DNA of 64,000 nt, taken from Stenotrophomonas sp. ESTM1D_MKCIP4_1 (lineage in GTDB: Bacteria > Pseudomonadota > Gammaproteobacteria > Xanthomonadales > Xanthomonadaceae). Position 1 is the first letter of the stretch, and the number at the start of each line of letters is the position of its first letter. Shown here piece by piece: positions 1 to 12,100 of the stretch. Under the pieces are notes generated by a model. It was given only the letters and a program-made list of their open reading frames with translations. It was not told where the DNA came from and ran no database searches. Location of the stretch: assembly GCF_003086895.1 (NCBI RefSeq), contig NZ_CP026004.1, positions 1-64,000 of the forward strand, written 5' to 3'. The translations under genes were made by a program, and so were the position numbers.

Positions 1-1332
1 ATGGATGCCTGGTCCCGAAGTCTCGAACGCCTCGAAGCGGAGTTCCCGCCGGAAGACGTTCACACCTGGTTGAAGCCGCTGCAGGCCGATCTGCGCGCGG
101 ACAGCCTGGTGCTGTATGCCCCGAACGCCTTCATCGTCGACCAGGTGCGCGAGCTGTACCTGGCCCGGATCCGCGAGCTGCTGACGCACTTCGCGGGTTT
201 CAGCGACGTTTTCCTTGAAATCGGCTCGCGCCCGCGGCCCTCGGAGGCGCAGAACGCGCCGGTTTCGAGCGCGTCGACGGCAGCGGTGGCCGAACCCCAG
301 GTGCCGTTCGCCGGCAATCTGGACAACCACTACACCTTCGCCAACTTCGTCGAAGGCCGCAGCAACCAGCTGGGTCTGGCCGCTGCCTTCCAGGCGGCGC
401 AGAAGCCAGGCGACCGCGCGCACAATCCGCTGCTGCTGTACGGGGGCACCGGCCTGGGCAAGACCCACCTGATGTTCGCCGCCGGCAATGCCATGCGCCA
501 GGCCAACCCGGGTGCGAAAGTGCTGTACCTGCGCTCGGAGCAGTTCTTCAGCGCGATGATCCGGGCCCTGCAGGAAAAGACCATGGATCAGTTCAAGCGT
601 CAGTTCCAGCAGGTGGACGCGCTGCTGATCGATGACATCCAGTTCTTCGCGGGCAAGGACCGCACCCAGGAAGAGTTTTTCCACACCTTCAACGCGCTGT
701 TCGACGGCAAGCAGCAGATCATCCTGACCTGCGACCGGTACCCGCGCGAAGTCGAGGGCCTGGAAGCGCGCCTGAAGTCGCGGCTTGCCTGGGGCCTGTC
801 AGTCGCGATCGAACCGCCGGACTTCGAGACCCGCGCCGCGATCGTGCTGGCCAAAGCACGAGAACGCGGAGCCGAGATTCCCGATGATGTTGCGTTCCTG
901 ATCGCCAAGAAGATGCGCTCCAACGTGCGCGACCTCGAAGGCGCGCTCAATACCCTGACCGCCCGCGCCAATTTCACCGGCCGTGCGATCACCACTGAAT
1001 TCGCCCAGGAAACCCTGCGCGATCTGCTGCGCGCCCAGCAGCAGGCGATCAGCATTCCCAACATCCAGAAAACCGTGGCCGACTACTACGGGCTGCAGAT
1101 CAAGGATCTGCTGTCCAAGCGCCGGACCCGTTCGCTGGCCCGCCCCCGCCAGGTCGCCATGGCCCTGACCAAGGAACTGACCGAGCACAGCCTGCCCGAG
1201 ATCGGTGATGCCTTTGCCGGTCGCGATCACACCACGGTGCTGCATGCCTGCCGCCAGATCCGCACCCTGATGGAAACCGACGGCAAGCTCCGCGAGGACT
1301 GGGACAAGCTGATCCGGAAGCTGAGCGAATGA
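1..1332 (+). CDS. dnaA: Chromosomal replication initiator DnaA
   Basis: AAA+ ATPase that binds DnaA boxes and melts oriC to start replication. At 443 residues it has the usual length. An N-terminal DnaB-interaction domain (about 1-80) and a variable linker precede the ATPase core with Walker [10 protein letters not shown] at 148-156 and Walker [10 protein letters not shown] at 208-216 (Asp211, Asp212). The C-terminal DNA-binding domain carries the DnaA signature [10 protein letters not shown] at 407-416. The ATG is the first base of the window, so its promoter lies outside. dnaN follows after 275 bases that contain DnaA boxes, as in most bacteria with origins at dnaA. Confidence 0.99.
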   Translation: MDAWSRSLERLEAEFPPEDVHTWLKPLQADLRADSLVLYAPNAFIVDQVRELYLARIRELLTHFAGFSDVFLEIGSRPRPSEAQNAPVSSASTAAVAEPQVPFAGNLDNHYTFANFVEGRSNQLGLAAAFQAAQKPGDRAHNPLLLYGGTGLGKTHLMFAAGNAMRQANPGAKVLYLRSEQFFSAMIRALQEKTMDQFKRQFQQVDALLIDDIQFFAGKDRTQEEFFHTFNALFDGKQQIILTCDRYPREVEGLEARLKSRLAWGLSVAIEPPDFETRAAIVLAKARERGAEIPDDVAFLIAKKMRSNVRDLEGALNTLTARANFTGRAITTEFAQETLRDLLRAQQQAISIPNIQKTVADYYGLQIKDLLSKRRTRSLARPRQVAMALTKELTEHSLPEIGDAFAGRDHTTVLHACRQIRTLMETDGKLREDWDKLIRKLSE

Positions 1333-1607
1333 TGCACGGACGCCGATAAGGCGTCATCGCACAAAACGGTGCAGAATCCGGTAGCAAGCGCGGGATGAGT
1401 TGTGGATAAAAATGGCGTCTGGAATCGCGTCGAATTTATCCACAGCTTTCCCCACCCCCTGGGGGGCGGTAATACAGAGGGTTTCGAGGCTGGAAACTCT
1501 TTCTATTACAAAGACTTAGCGTAGTTTTCCAGCGATTCTGTCTCTACCAGCACCACCAAGCTTTTGATTTTTTCCACATTTTTTAAAGCATAGGGGCACG
1601 GAACCAC
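1333..1607. other. dnaA-dnaN intergenic region with DnaA boxes (oriC candidate)
   Basis: Two perfect DnaA boxes face each other: TGTGGATAA (1401-1409, minus orientation) and TTATCCACA (1436-1444). A one-mismatch box TTTTCCACA lies at 1570-1578, next to an A/T-rich stretch (about 1560-1590) that is unusual in this GC-rich DNA. The dnaN promoter must also lie here. The position next to dnaA and the facing boxes make it an origin candidate, but a second cluster of boxes lies downstream of dnaN, so the unwinding site is not settled by inspection. Confidence 0.65.
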
Positions 1608-2708
1608 ATGCGTTTCACACTGCAGCGCGAAGCCTTTCTCAAGCCGTTGGCACAGGTCGTCAACGTGGTCGAACGCCGCCAGACCCTTCCGGTTCTGGCC
1701 AATTTCCTGGTCCAGGTGCAGAACGGCCAGCTGTCGCTGACCGGTACCGACCTGGAAGTGGAGATGGTGTCGCGGATCGCGGTTGAAGATGCCCAGGACG
1801 GCGAAACCACCATTCCTGCCCGCAAGCTGTTCGAGATCATCCGCGCACTGCCTGACGGCAGCCGGATCACCGTCTCGCAGACCGGCGACAAGATCACCGT
1901 GCAGGCCGGCCGTAGCCGCTTCACCCTGGCCACCCTGCCCTCCAATGACTTCCCGTCGGTTGACGAGGTGGAAGCCACCGAGCGCGTGGCGATCGGCGAA
2001 GCGACCCTGAAGGAACTGATCGAGCGCACCGCGTTCGCGATGGCCCAGCAGGACGTGCGCTATTACCTCAACGGTCTGTTGTTTGACCTGCGCGGTGATG
2101 CCCTGCGTACCGTCGCCACCGACGGCCACCGTCTTGCGCTGTGTGAAACCGACCTGGCCAAGCCCAGCGGTTCCAAGCGCCAGATCATCGTGCCGCGCAA
2201 GGGCGTGACCGAACTGCAGCGCCTGCTCGAAAGCGGCGATCGCGAGATCGAGCTGGAAGTCGGTCGCAGCCATGTCCGCGTCAAGCGCGACGATGTCACG
2301 TTCACCTCGAAGCTGATCGACGGTCGCTTCCCGGATTACGAGGCCGTCATTCCGATTGGTGCCGACCGCGAAGTGAAGGTGGATCGCGAAGCGTTGCGTG
2401 CTTCGCTGCAGCGTGCCGCGATTCTGTCCAACGAGAAGTACCGCGGCATCCGCGTGGAAGTCTCGCCGGGCAACCTGAAGATCAGTGCGCACAACCCGGA
2501 GCAGGAAGAAGCCCAGGAAGAGATCGAGGCCGACACCACCGTCAGCGATCTGGCCATTGGCTTCAACGTGAACTACCTGCTGGATGCCCTGTCCGCCCTG
2601 CGCGACGAGGAAGTCATCATCCAGCTGCGCGATTCCAACTCGTCGGCTCTGGTCCGTGAGTCCAGCAGCGAGAAGTCGCGTCATGTGGTGATGCCGCTGC
2701 GTCTCTGA
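1608..2708 (+). CDS. dnaN: DNA polymerase III subunit beta (sliding clamp)
   Basis: Ring-shaped processivity clamp that tethers DNA polymerase III to DNA and serves as landing pad for many repair and replication proteins. The 366 residues match the family length and cover all three clamp domains. It begins MRFTLQREAFLKPL and ends with the conserved C-terminal segment containing VMPLRL. The ATG at 1608 follows an A/T-rich leader. It sits between dnaA and recF in the classical order, and is followed by a parS site and a strong terminator, so it is probably transcribed apart from recF. Confidence 0.99.
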   Translation: MRFTLQREAFLKPLAQVVNVVERRQTLPVLANFLVQVQNGQLSLTGTDLEVEMVSRIAVEDAQDGETTIPARKLFEIIRALPDGSRITVSQTGDKITVQAGRSRFTLATLPSNDFPSVDEVEATERVAIGEATLKELIERTAFAMAQQDVRYYLNGLLFDLRGDALRTVATDGHRLALCETDLAKPSGSKRQIIVPRKGVTELQRLLESGDREIELEVGRSHVRVKRDDVTFTSKLIDGRFPDYEAVIPIGADREVKVDREALRASLQRAAILSNEKYRGIRVEVSPGNLKISAHNPEQEEAQEEIEADTTVSDLAIGFNVNYLLDALSALRDEEVIIQLRDSNSSALVRESSSEKSRHVVMPLRL

Positions 2709-2717
2709 CATTTGCGC

Positions 2718-2733
2718 TGTTCCACGTGAAACA
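2718..2733 (+). other. parS centromere site (perfect consensus)
   Basis: The 16-mer TGTTCCACGTGAAACA matches the bacterial parS consensus TGTTNCACGTGAAACA at every position. parS is the binding site for ParB, which works with ParA to segregate the origin region, and such sites normally cluster near oriC. It lies 10 bases after the dnaN stop and just before the dnaN terminator. parA and parB themselves are not in this window. Confidence 0.9.
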
Positions 2734-2736
2734 GAA

Positions 2737-2766
2737 AACGCCCGGGAGATCCGGGCGTTTTTTTTT
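2737..2766 (+). terminator. Rho-independent terminator of dnaN
   Basis: The stem AACGCCCGG (2737-2745) pairs with CCGGGCGTT (2751-2759), with a 5-base loop and an uninterrupted run of nine T (2758-2766). Its place 28 bases after the dnaN stop fits termination of dnaN transcripts. Confidence 0.9.
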
Positions 2767-2782
2767 GGTTCCACGTGGAGCA
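2767..2782 (+). other. parS-like site, degenerate
   Basis: GGTTCCACGTGGAGCA matches parS at 13 of 16 positions and keeps the central CCACGTGG. It lies right after the dnaN terminator, 49 bases from the perfect site. It may be a weak ParB site. Confidence 0.5.
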
Positions 2783-3597
2783 TTGATGGGGATTGTGGAA
2801 TCGGAGTTCTGCGCTGCCGATCTGATTACCTGCTTCCTGGATGCCGATTGGTTTCTGACTCGATGGAGGTCTGCCGATCAATCGATTCCAGAAAGTTTTC
2901 AGGAAGTCGATCTGCCCTCTGCTGACGCCACTGTCCACAGCCTGGATTTCCGGCCGTTCGGCCCTGCCCTAGCTTTTAAATCTGGGTATAAATCTAAAGC
3001 ATGGTGGTGATGGTAGGGCCAGATTTCGTGGAGAACAGGGTTATCTGATTGATTTAAAAGCGATTTATACACCTGAAACCCCCTGTATATGAGCCCTCGG
3101 GGCTGGGGGGGAAGCTGTGGATAGTTTTCGTCGGTGCTGAAAGTGGCTTTTTTATCCACAGATTGCCCATGGCTTGTGCATAAGTCATACAGGGTCGCTG
3201 TGGACAGCGTGGAACGCATGGCGTGAATTCTTTGAAATCTGTGGAACGCTCCGGTGCCATGCCCCACAGATTTCAAGAAATCTGTGGGACGCTTCGCCGG
3301 CGCCCGGCTGTCCGACGGCAAACGGTCACCCGCATGTGCCGAGAATTGGGCGAATTCTGGACCCCTGGGCACTGCCTGATGCCGCAGATTTGAAGGAATT
3401 CACGTGTCATCCGCGCGCCTGTTGCTTCGATCAGGCTGTGCCGGACGCCACGTGGAACGCCTTGCTGCGCGAGTGCTGGTCCGCGGCCACTCGCCCCGGT
3501 GGCCGGGCGACGACCGCGACGGCACGCTTGACCGATGCAGTAAGCTGATGGATTCCCCGCCCTGCTACCGCCCCGTGCGGATGGTCTCCCGCGTCCC
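2783..3597. other. Long dnaN-recF intergenic region with second DnaA-box cluster
   Basis: About 815 bases with no convincing gene. DnaA-type boxes: TTATACACC at 3065-3073 (one mismatch), TGTGGATAG at 3116-3124 (one mismatch, minus), TTATCCACA at 3152-3160 (perfect) and TGTGCATAA at 3175-3183 (fits TGTGNATAA, minus). An A/T-rich segment with several TTTAAA/TTTATA steps lies at about 2970-3070, just upstream of the boxes. A perfect hairpin is at 3263-3288. Box density and the A/T-rich flank are as good as between dnaA and dnaN, so part of the origin may lie here. The recF promoter must be near its 3' end. Confidence 0.6.
3263..3288. repeat. Perfect 12-bp-arm hairpin beside the DnaA-box cluster
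   Basis: CCCACAGATTTC (3263-3274) and GAAATCTGTGGG (3277-3288) are perfect inverted repeats around a two-base centre. The same half element GAAATCTGTGG occurs again at about 3234-3244. The arms carry TGTGG/CCACA, the core half of a DnaA box. There is no T-run, so it is not a typical terminator. Confidence 0.6.
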
Positions 3598-4692
3598 ATG
3601 CTGATCCGCCGCCTCGCCTTGAACCAACTGCGCCGCTTCAGCAGCGTGGAACTGTCGCCGCAGCCGGGTTTGAACCTGCTGACCGGCGACAACGGCGCGG
3701 GCAAGACCAGTGTGCTTGAGGCGCTGCACCTGATGGCCTATGGCCGCAGTTTTCGAGGCCGGGTGCGCGACGGTCTGGTCCGGCAGGGTCAGGACGCGCT
3801 TGAAATCTTCGTGGAATGGGACGAGGAGCGGGCCGATCATCCGCCGCACCGTCGAAAGGCCGGCCTTCGCCATAGCGGTCAGGAGTGGAAGGGGCGTCTT
3901 GACGGTGAGGATGTAGCCCAGCTTGGCAACCTCTGCGCGGCATTGGCCGTTGTGACGTTCGAGCCTGGCAGCCATGCGCTGGTCAGTGGCGGTGGGGAAC
4001 CACGCCGTCGCTTCCTCGATTGGGGGCTGTTCCACGTGGAACCAGACTTCCTTTCGCTCTGGCGCCGGTACTCGCGTGCGCTCAAGCAGCGCAATGCCCT
4101 GTTGAAGCAGGGTGGACCGTCGCGGATGCTCGATACTTGGGACCACGAGCTGGCTGAGGCCGGCGAACCGCTCACCAGCCGGCGCCAGCACTACCTGGAA
4201 CGGCTGCAGGAGCGAGCGATCGCCCTGGCTTCGGCGCTGGCGCCGCAACTGGGTATTCAGGGCCTGGACCTCAGTCCCGGCTGGCGCCGGCACGAACTGC
4301 CTTTGGCCGATGCCCTGCTGTTGGCGCGCGAGCGCGACCGTCAAGCTGGCTACACCTCGGTGGGCCCGCACCGGGCGGACTGGAGCGTGGATTTCCACAG
4401 TATTCCGGGCCGCGATGCCCTTTCGCGTGGACAGGCCAAACTGACCGCTCTGGCCTGCCTGCTTGCCCAGGCTGAAGACTATGCCGAGCAGCGCGGGCAA
4501 TGGCCGGTCATTGCACTGGACGACCTTGCGTCGGAACTGGATCGCACCCACCAGGCCCGCGTGCTCGAGCGACTATTGGCCGGACCGGCGCAGATCTTCG
4601 TTACCGCCACCGAAACCCCGGCCGCGCTGTTGGACCTGGCCGATATTGCCCGGTTCCACGTGGAACATGCCCGGATCGTGGCTGTGCCATAG
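3598..4692 (+). CDS. recF: DNA replication and repair protein RecF
   Basis: SMC-like ATPase that with RecO and RecR loads RecA onto gapped DNA at stalled forks. At 364 residues it is the usual length. Walker [10 protein letters not shown] is at 30-38 and the Walker B-like segment ALDDLASEL at 306-314. The ATG at 3598 gives the normal N-terminus [14 protein letters not shown]. gyrB follows after 111 bases. Two parS-like sequences lie inside the gene, at 4028 and 4652. Confidence 0.98.
   Translation: MLIRRLALNQLRRFSSVELSPQPGLNLLTGDNGAGKTSVLEALHLMAYGRSFRGRVRDGLVRQGQDALEIFVEWDEERADHPPHRRKAGLRHSGQEWKGRLDGEDVAQLGNLCAALAVVTFEPGSHALVSGGGEPRRRFLDWGLFHVEPDFLSLWRRYSRALKQRNALLKQGGPSRMLDTWDHELAEAGEPLTSRRQHYLERLQERAIALASALAPQLGIQGLDLSPGWRRHELPLADALLLARERDRQAGYTSVGPHRADWSVDFHSIPGRDALSRGQAKLTALACLLAQAEDYAEQRGQWPVIALDDLASELDRTHQARVLERLLAGPAQIFVTATETPAALLDLADIARFHVEHARIVAVP
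4028..4043 (+). other. parS-like site inside recF
   Basis: TGTTCCACGTGGAACC matches the parS consensus at 14 of 16 positions. It lies in the coding sequence of recF, where ParB sites are tolerated in other bacteria. It is the exact reverse complement of the site at 4652-4667. Confidence 0.55.
4652..4667 (-). other. parS-like site near the end of recF
   Basis: Read on the minus strand this is TGTTCCACGTGGAACC, 14 of 16 to parS and identical to the site at 4028. Together with 2718 and 2767 it makes four sites within 2 kb. Confidence 0.55.
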
Positions 4693-7263
<2,571 letters not shown>

Positions 7264-7277
7264 CGCGCTTCGACCGC

Positions 7278-7305
7278 GGCCGGTACGCAGGAATGCGTGC
7301 CGGCC
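7278..7305 (+). terminator. Probable terminator of gyrB
   Basis: The 12-bp stem GGCCGGTACGCA/TGCGTGCCGGCC has one G-U pair and a 4-base loop, starting 15 bases after the gyrB stop. The T-tract behind it is weak (TTCGCCCTTT), so it may be inefficient. Confidence 0.5.
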
Positions 7306-7330
7306 TTCGCCCTTTGACTGCAGGTAATCG

Positions 7331-8176
7331 ATGTCCGCTTCCGTCCCGGTCTCCGCTCCGCCGCCCGTTCCGCCAGCCTCCGCTGCGCCGCGCCGCGGTT
7401 CACCCGTGGCGGGTTTCTTCATCGATCTGGGTATCGGCGCGGTCGCGCTGTTCGTCCTCAGCCTGGTCAGCGGCTTGGCATGGGGGCTGTATCGCGGCAT
7501 CCAGGTGGGCTACGCCAGCGCGAAAAGCAATGCGGGTGCCCTCGACCCAGCCAGCGTGACCGAAGCACTGGGCACACCGGGTGCCCTGGCACAGGTGCTG
7601 ATGGCGCTGGTTTCCACCGGCGGTGCGGCACTGCTGTTGTACTTCTGGCGGCGGCCGGCCAATGCGGCCGAACGGCAGGCCTCCGCGCAGGCGCTGCGGC
7701 GTCCGTCCACCTGGGGCTGGACCCTGCTGGTGGCCACGCTGATCGTGATCGGCAGCAACGGCATTGCCTTCCTGGCCAAGCAGGCCGGCATTGAACCGGT
7801 GCCCACCAACCTGGCGCTGATGCAGCACGCCATCGAGCGTTTCCCTCTCTTCCTCGTGCTGTTTGCGGTGGTGCTTGCCCCCGCCTACGAAGAACTGCTG
7901 TTCCGCCGCGTCCTGTTCGGGCGCCTGTGGCAGGCCGGCCGTCCTTGGCTGGGCATGGTCCTGAGCAGCCTGGCCTTCGCCCTCATCCATGAAATTCCGG
8001 GTACCAGCGCCAACGGCCCGGCCGAAATCGCCCAGCTGTGGCTGGTCTACGGTGGCATGGGCGCAGCCTTCTGCTGGCTGTACCGGCGCACCGGCACGCT
8101 GTGGGCGGCGATCATCGCCCACGGGCTGAACAATGCGGTGGCCCTGGCCGCGCTGGTGTTCTTCGGGTCAATGTAA
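7331..8176 (+). CDS. CPBP family intramembrane metalloprotease
   Basis: Integral membrane protein of the CAAX-protease and bacteriocin-processing (CPBP/Abi) family, 281 residues. A proline-rich cytoplasmic N-terminus is followed by several hydrophobic segments. The catalytic motifs are present: EExxxR as E187, E188, R192 (YEELLFRRVL), FxxxH ending at H220 (FALIHEIP), and the last motif HGLNN from H264. Substrate unknown. It stands alone between gyrB and an M48 protease gene. The ATG at 7331 is chosen as it precedes the first membrane segment. Confidence 0.88.
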   Translation: MSASVPVSAPPPVPPASAAPRRGSPVAGFFIDLGIGAVALFVLSLVSGLAWGLYRGIQVGYASAKSNAGALDPASVTEALGTPGALAQVLMALVSTGGAALLLYFWRRPANAAERQASAQALRRPSTWGWTLLVATLIVIGSNGIAFLAKQAGIEPVPTNLALMQHAIERFPLFLVLFAVVLAPAYEELLFRRVLFGRLWQAGRPWLGMVLSSLAFALIHEIPGTSANGPAEIAQLWLVYGGMGAAFCWLYRRTGTLWAAIIAHGLNNAVALAALVFFGSM

Positions 8177-8245
8177 GGCTGTGGCCGCTTGACGAAAAAT
8201 TAAGCGAGGCCGGTCCACACTGCCCGCATGAACACGGGGGATTCC

Positions 8246-9052
8246 ATGAAATCACTGCTGCTCGCCCTGCTCATCACCGCACTGCTGAGTGCGTGCGCGA
8301 CCACCACCTCACCGACCGGCCGTCGTCAGGTCATCGGGGGCGTGTCCCAAGCGCAGCTCGACCAGCTGGGCGCGCAGGCGTTCGCGGAAACCAAGCAGAA
8401 GCAGAAGATCAGCACCGACGGCCGCCAGAACGGCTATGTGCAGTGCGTGGTCAATGCACTGGTCGCGCAGTTGCCACCCCAGTACCGTGGCGTACGGTGG
8501 GAGACGGCAGTGTTCGTCGACAAGGAACCCAACGCTTTCGCCCTGCCCGGCGGCAAGGTGGGCGTGAACACCGGCATCTTCACCGTGGCCAAGAACCAGG
8601 ACCAGCTTGCCGCCGTCATCGGCCATGAAATCGGTCACGTGATCGCCCGCCACCACGAAGAGCGCATCACCAAGCAGATGGGTGCGCAGACGGGCCTGGC
8701 CATTGCCAGTGTGATTGCTGGCGTATATGGCGGGGACGCTGGCGCCAGCATGGTCAACCAGTACGGTGGCGCGGGTGCACAGGCCATCATCCTGCTGCCG
8801 GGCTCGCGCACCCAGGAAACCGAGGCCGACCAGATAGGCCAGCGCCTGATGGCCGATGCCGGTTTCAACCCCGAACAGGCCGTCGGCCTGTGGCAGAACA
8901 TGATGGCCGCCAGTGGCAGCCGCAGCCCGCAATGGCTGTCCACCCACCCTGACCCGGCCAACCGGATCCGCGAACTGCAGCGTGATGCCCCCTCTCTGGT
9001 GCCCGTCTACCAGCAGGCCCAGGCGGCCGGCCGGCGGCCAAAGTGTGGGTGA
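8246..9052 (+). CDS. M48 family metalloprotease, lipoprotein
   Basis: Zinc protease of the M48 group (LoiP/YcaL/BepA relatives), likely membrane-anchored in the periplasm and acting in quality control of outer-membrane proteins. The start at 8246 is chosen because GGGGG lies at the right distance and it places a lipobox LLSAC at about 12-16; an in-frame ATG at 8228 would give six more residues. The zinc site is HEIGH at 130-134 with the third ligand Glu193 in ETEAD. Length is 268 residues. Confidence 0.9.
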   Translation: MKSLLLALLITALLSACATTTSPTGRRQVIGGVSQAQLDQLGAQAFAETKQKQKISTDGRQNGYVQCVVNALVAQLPPQYRGVRWETAVFVDKEPNAFALPGGKVGVNTGIFTVAKNQDQLAAVIGHEIGHVIARHHEERITKQMGAQTGLAIASVIAGVYGGDAGASMVNQYGGAGAQAIILLPGSRTQETEADQIGQRLMADAGFNPEQAVGLWQNMMAASGSRSPQWLSTHPDPANRIRELQRDAPSLVPVYQQAQAAGRRPKCG

Positions 9053-9183
9053 GTCCGCAGATTCATGCTGTACTGCAGCACATAAAACGATTTCTCACGC
9101 CATCTGTTTCTGATACGTTTGGCGGCTCAGATTTTTCTGACAGTCCGACTTTGCCGCTGACGGCGGTTCGATCGAGGTGAACG

Positions 9184-10374
9184 ATGATTTTCCGCAACCA
9201 CAAAGCTGTGCTTTCCGTCCTCATCGCGACCGCCCTGACCGGCGCCGTGGTCACCGATGCCTTCGCGCAGTCCTCGCGTTCGTCCGATCGCGGCAACCGC
9301 GGTGGCAAGCAGCAGGCCAAGGCCGAAGTCCTGTTCCCGAATGCCACCCGTGAGGAGCCGAAGGAAAAGGCGTCCTCGAAGATGGGCAAGCAGCTGCAGA
9401 AGCTGATTGACAACTACAACGATCAGAAGTTCCCGGAGACCCTGCAGATTGCAGGCGAAATCCTCGGCAACAGCGCAGCCAACAACTACGACAAGTCGCT
9501 TGCCGCGCAGCTGGCGGCGCAGGCCGCCTACCAGGGCGATGACACTGCCGGTGCCATCGGTTACCTGAAGCAGGCGCTGCAGCTCAATGGCCTGGACAAC
9601 AACGGCCACTTCCAGTCGATGCTGATGCTGGGCCAGCTGCAGCTGCAGGAAGACCAGACCGCCGAAGGCCTGGCCACGCTGGACAAGTACTTCGCCGAGA
9701 GCAAGTCGAACAAGCCGGAAGAGCTGATTGCCAAGGGCCAGGCCCTGTACCAGCTGCAGCGCTACCAGGAAGCGATTCCGGTGCTGCAGCAGGCCATCGC
9801 CGCCTCGCCGGAGCCGAAGGACAACTGGAACCAGCTGCTGATGGCCGCGCTGTCCGAAGCCGGCCAGACCGGTGAAGCGGTCAAGACCGCCGAAGCGCTG
9901 GCGGCCAAGAACCCGAACGACAAGAAGGCGCAGCTGAACCTGGCCAACATGTACATGCAGGCCGACCAGATGCCCAAGGCCGCCGCGGTGATGGACAAGC
10001 TGCGCAGCAGCGGTCAGCTCACCGAAGAGCGCGAGTACAAGCAGCTGTACTCGATCTATGCCAACACCGAGAACAAGGAAAAGGACGTCATCGCGGTCAT
10101 CAACGAAGGGTTGCAGAAGGGCATCCTGAAGCCGGACTACCAGGTTTACCTGGCGCTGGCCCAGTCCTACTACTACTCCGACCAGGTGCCGCAGGCGATC
10201 GAGGCGTGGCAGAAGGCTGCCCCGCTGTCCAAGGACGGTGAGACCTACCTGAACCTGGCACGCGTCCTGCATGCCGAAGGTCGCATCCCGGAGGCCAAGC
10301 AGGCCGCCCAGCAGGCGCTGGCGAAGGGTGTGAAGAACCAGGCGGATGCGAAAAAAATCATCAACCTGAAGTAA
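9184..10374 (+). CDS. Exported tetratricopeptide-repeat protein
   Basis: 396 residues with a signal peptide (cleavage probably after Ala28, AFA-Q) and a helical repeat region from about residue 60 to the end with TPR-like pairs such as GYLKQALQLNGLD and AIPVLQQAIAASPEP. TPR scaffolds bind other proteins; no partner can be named. It lies directly upstream of the tonB operon in the same direction, separated by 143 bases with a hairpin, so a role linked to the TonB system is possible but is inferred only from position. Confidence 0.85.
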   Translation: MIFRNHKAVLSVLIATALTGAVVTDAFAQSSRSSDRGNRGGKQQAKAEVLFPNATREEPKEKASSKMGKQLQKLIDNYNDQKFPETLQIAGEILGNSAANNYDKSLAAQLAAQAAYQGDDTAGAIGYLKQALQLNGLDNNGHFQSMLMLGQLQLQEDQTAEGLATLDKYFAESKSNKPEELIAKGQALYQLQRYQEAIPVLQQAIAASPEPKDNWNQLLMAALSEAGQTGEAVKTAEALAAKNPNDKKAQLNLANMYMQADQMPKAAAVMDKLRSSGQLTEEREYKQLYSIYANTENKEKDVIAVINEGLQKGILKPDYQVYLALAQSYYYSDQVPQAIEAWQKAAPLSKDGETYLNLARVLHAEGRIPEAKQAAQQALAKGVKNQADAKKIINLK

Positions 10375-10386
10375 GTAGGAATAACG

Positions 10387-10423
10387 CCTGAACGCCTGCA
10401 CAGTTGATGCGCAGGCGCTCAGG
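10387..10423 (+). other. Stem-loop between the TPR gene and tonB
   Basis: A 13-bp stem with one mismatch (10387-10399 with 10411-10423) lies 12 bases after the TPR gene stop. It lacks a T-run. It is followed at once by an extended -10 like sequence TGGTATAAG (10426-10434), a candidate tonB promoter. Confidence 0.4.
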
Positions 10424-10517
10424 ATTGGTATAAGCTTGGAGGTTCCTGCGGTGTCATGCACCGCTGATCAGGGATCCCGCCCCCGGGATTCCGGCCCCAC
10501 TATTGAGCTCTTGGCGC

Positions 10518-11186
<669 letters not shown>

Positions 11187-11278
11187 TGCGAGCGGGTGGC
11201 CGCCGGCCACCCCTCCTCCGGTTCGATTGTTTAGCTTAGCTACACCCTTTATCACCACACACAACAAAGGTAAGCGTC

Positions 11279-12040
11279 ATGCTGCAGGAACTTTTCATCG
11301 CCGCTGCTGCCGGGGGCAATCCGTCCAACGCCCTGTCGCAGATGGGCTTCGAGCACCTGATCCACGAAATGACCTCCAAGCCGGGTGATTTCGCCGTTTC
11401 CTGGGTCGTGCTGCTGACCCTGATCGTCATGTCGGCCATGTCCTGGTACTGGACCGTCATCAACATCTTCCGTTCGGTCCGCCTGAAGAGCGCTGCCGAT
11501 CGCGTCGTCAGCCTGTTCTGGGACACCCCGAACGCGCAGGACGCCATCCGTGCGATGGAAGAACAGCCGGCTTCCGAGCCGTTCTCGAAGATCGCCCTGG
11601 ACGCTGCCCAGGCTGCTGCCCACCACCAGCGCGCTGAAGGCGGCGCCACCGGCGGTCTGGGTGAGAACCTGAGCCGTTCGGAGTTCGTCGACCGCGCCCT
11701 GCGCCAGGCCGTGACCCGCGAAAGCAACAAGCTGCAGTCGGGCATGACCCTGCTGGCCACCGTCGGTGCAACTGCTCCGTTCGTCGGTCTGCTGGGTACC
11801 GTGTGGGGCATCTACGGCGCGCTGATCAAGATCGGTGCCACCGGCTCCGCTTCGATCGACGCCGTTGCCGGCCCGGTGGGTGAAGCGCTGATCATGACCG
11901 CCATCGGTCTGTTCGTCGCGATCCCGGCCGTGTTCGCCTTCAACTTCTTCAGCAAGGTCAACAGCGCGACCATCAGCAAGTTCGATACCTTCGCGCACGA
12001 CCTGCACGACTTCTTCGCCACCGGCTCGCGCGTCCGCTGA
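11279..12040 (+). CDS. exbB: TonB-system biopolymer transport protein ExbB
   Basis: Proton-channel subunit of the MotA/TolQ/ExbB family; pentamer around ExbD that energises TonB. 253 residues with one membrane helix near 40-60, a long cytoplasmic loop, and two further helices at about 155-178 and 198-222 containing GATAPFVGLLGTVWGI, the hallmark of the family. It lies 92 bases after tonB and 60 before exbD1. Confidence 0.97.
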   Translation: MLQELFIAAAAGGNPSNALSQMGFEHLIHEMTSKPGDFAVSWVVLLTLIVMSAMSWYWTVINIFRSVRLKSAADRVVSLFWDTPNAQDAIRAMEEQPASEPFSKIALDAAQAAAHHQRAEGGATGGLGENLSRSEFVDRALRQAVTRESNKLQSGMTLLATVGATAPFVGLLGTVWGIYGALIKIGATGSASIDAVAGPVGEALIMTAIGLFVAIPAVFAFNFFSKVNSATISKFDTFAHDLHDFFATGSRVR

Positions 12041-12100
12041 TTGCGGCGCGCGTCACCCCTGGACGAAGCAGTAGTCACCAAGATCTAGACGGAGCCCGTT

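Noticed and set aside
3174-3548. Open frame of 124 codons in the dnaN-recF gap
   Set aside because: It has no ribosome-binding site, its composition is unlike a protein, and it crosses the 3263-3288 hairpin. The region is better explained as origin DNA.
10449-10456. CGGTGTCA half-site upstream of tonB, as in the pectin operators
   Set aside because: Only one half is present and the bases around it form a different palindrome (CGGTG-TCATG-CACCG), so a link to the pectin regulon is not supported.
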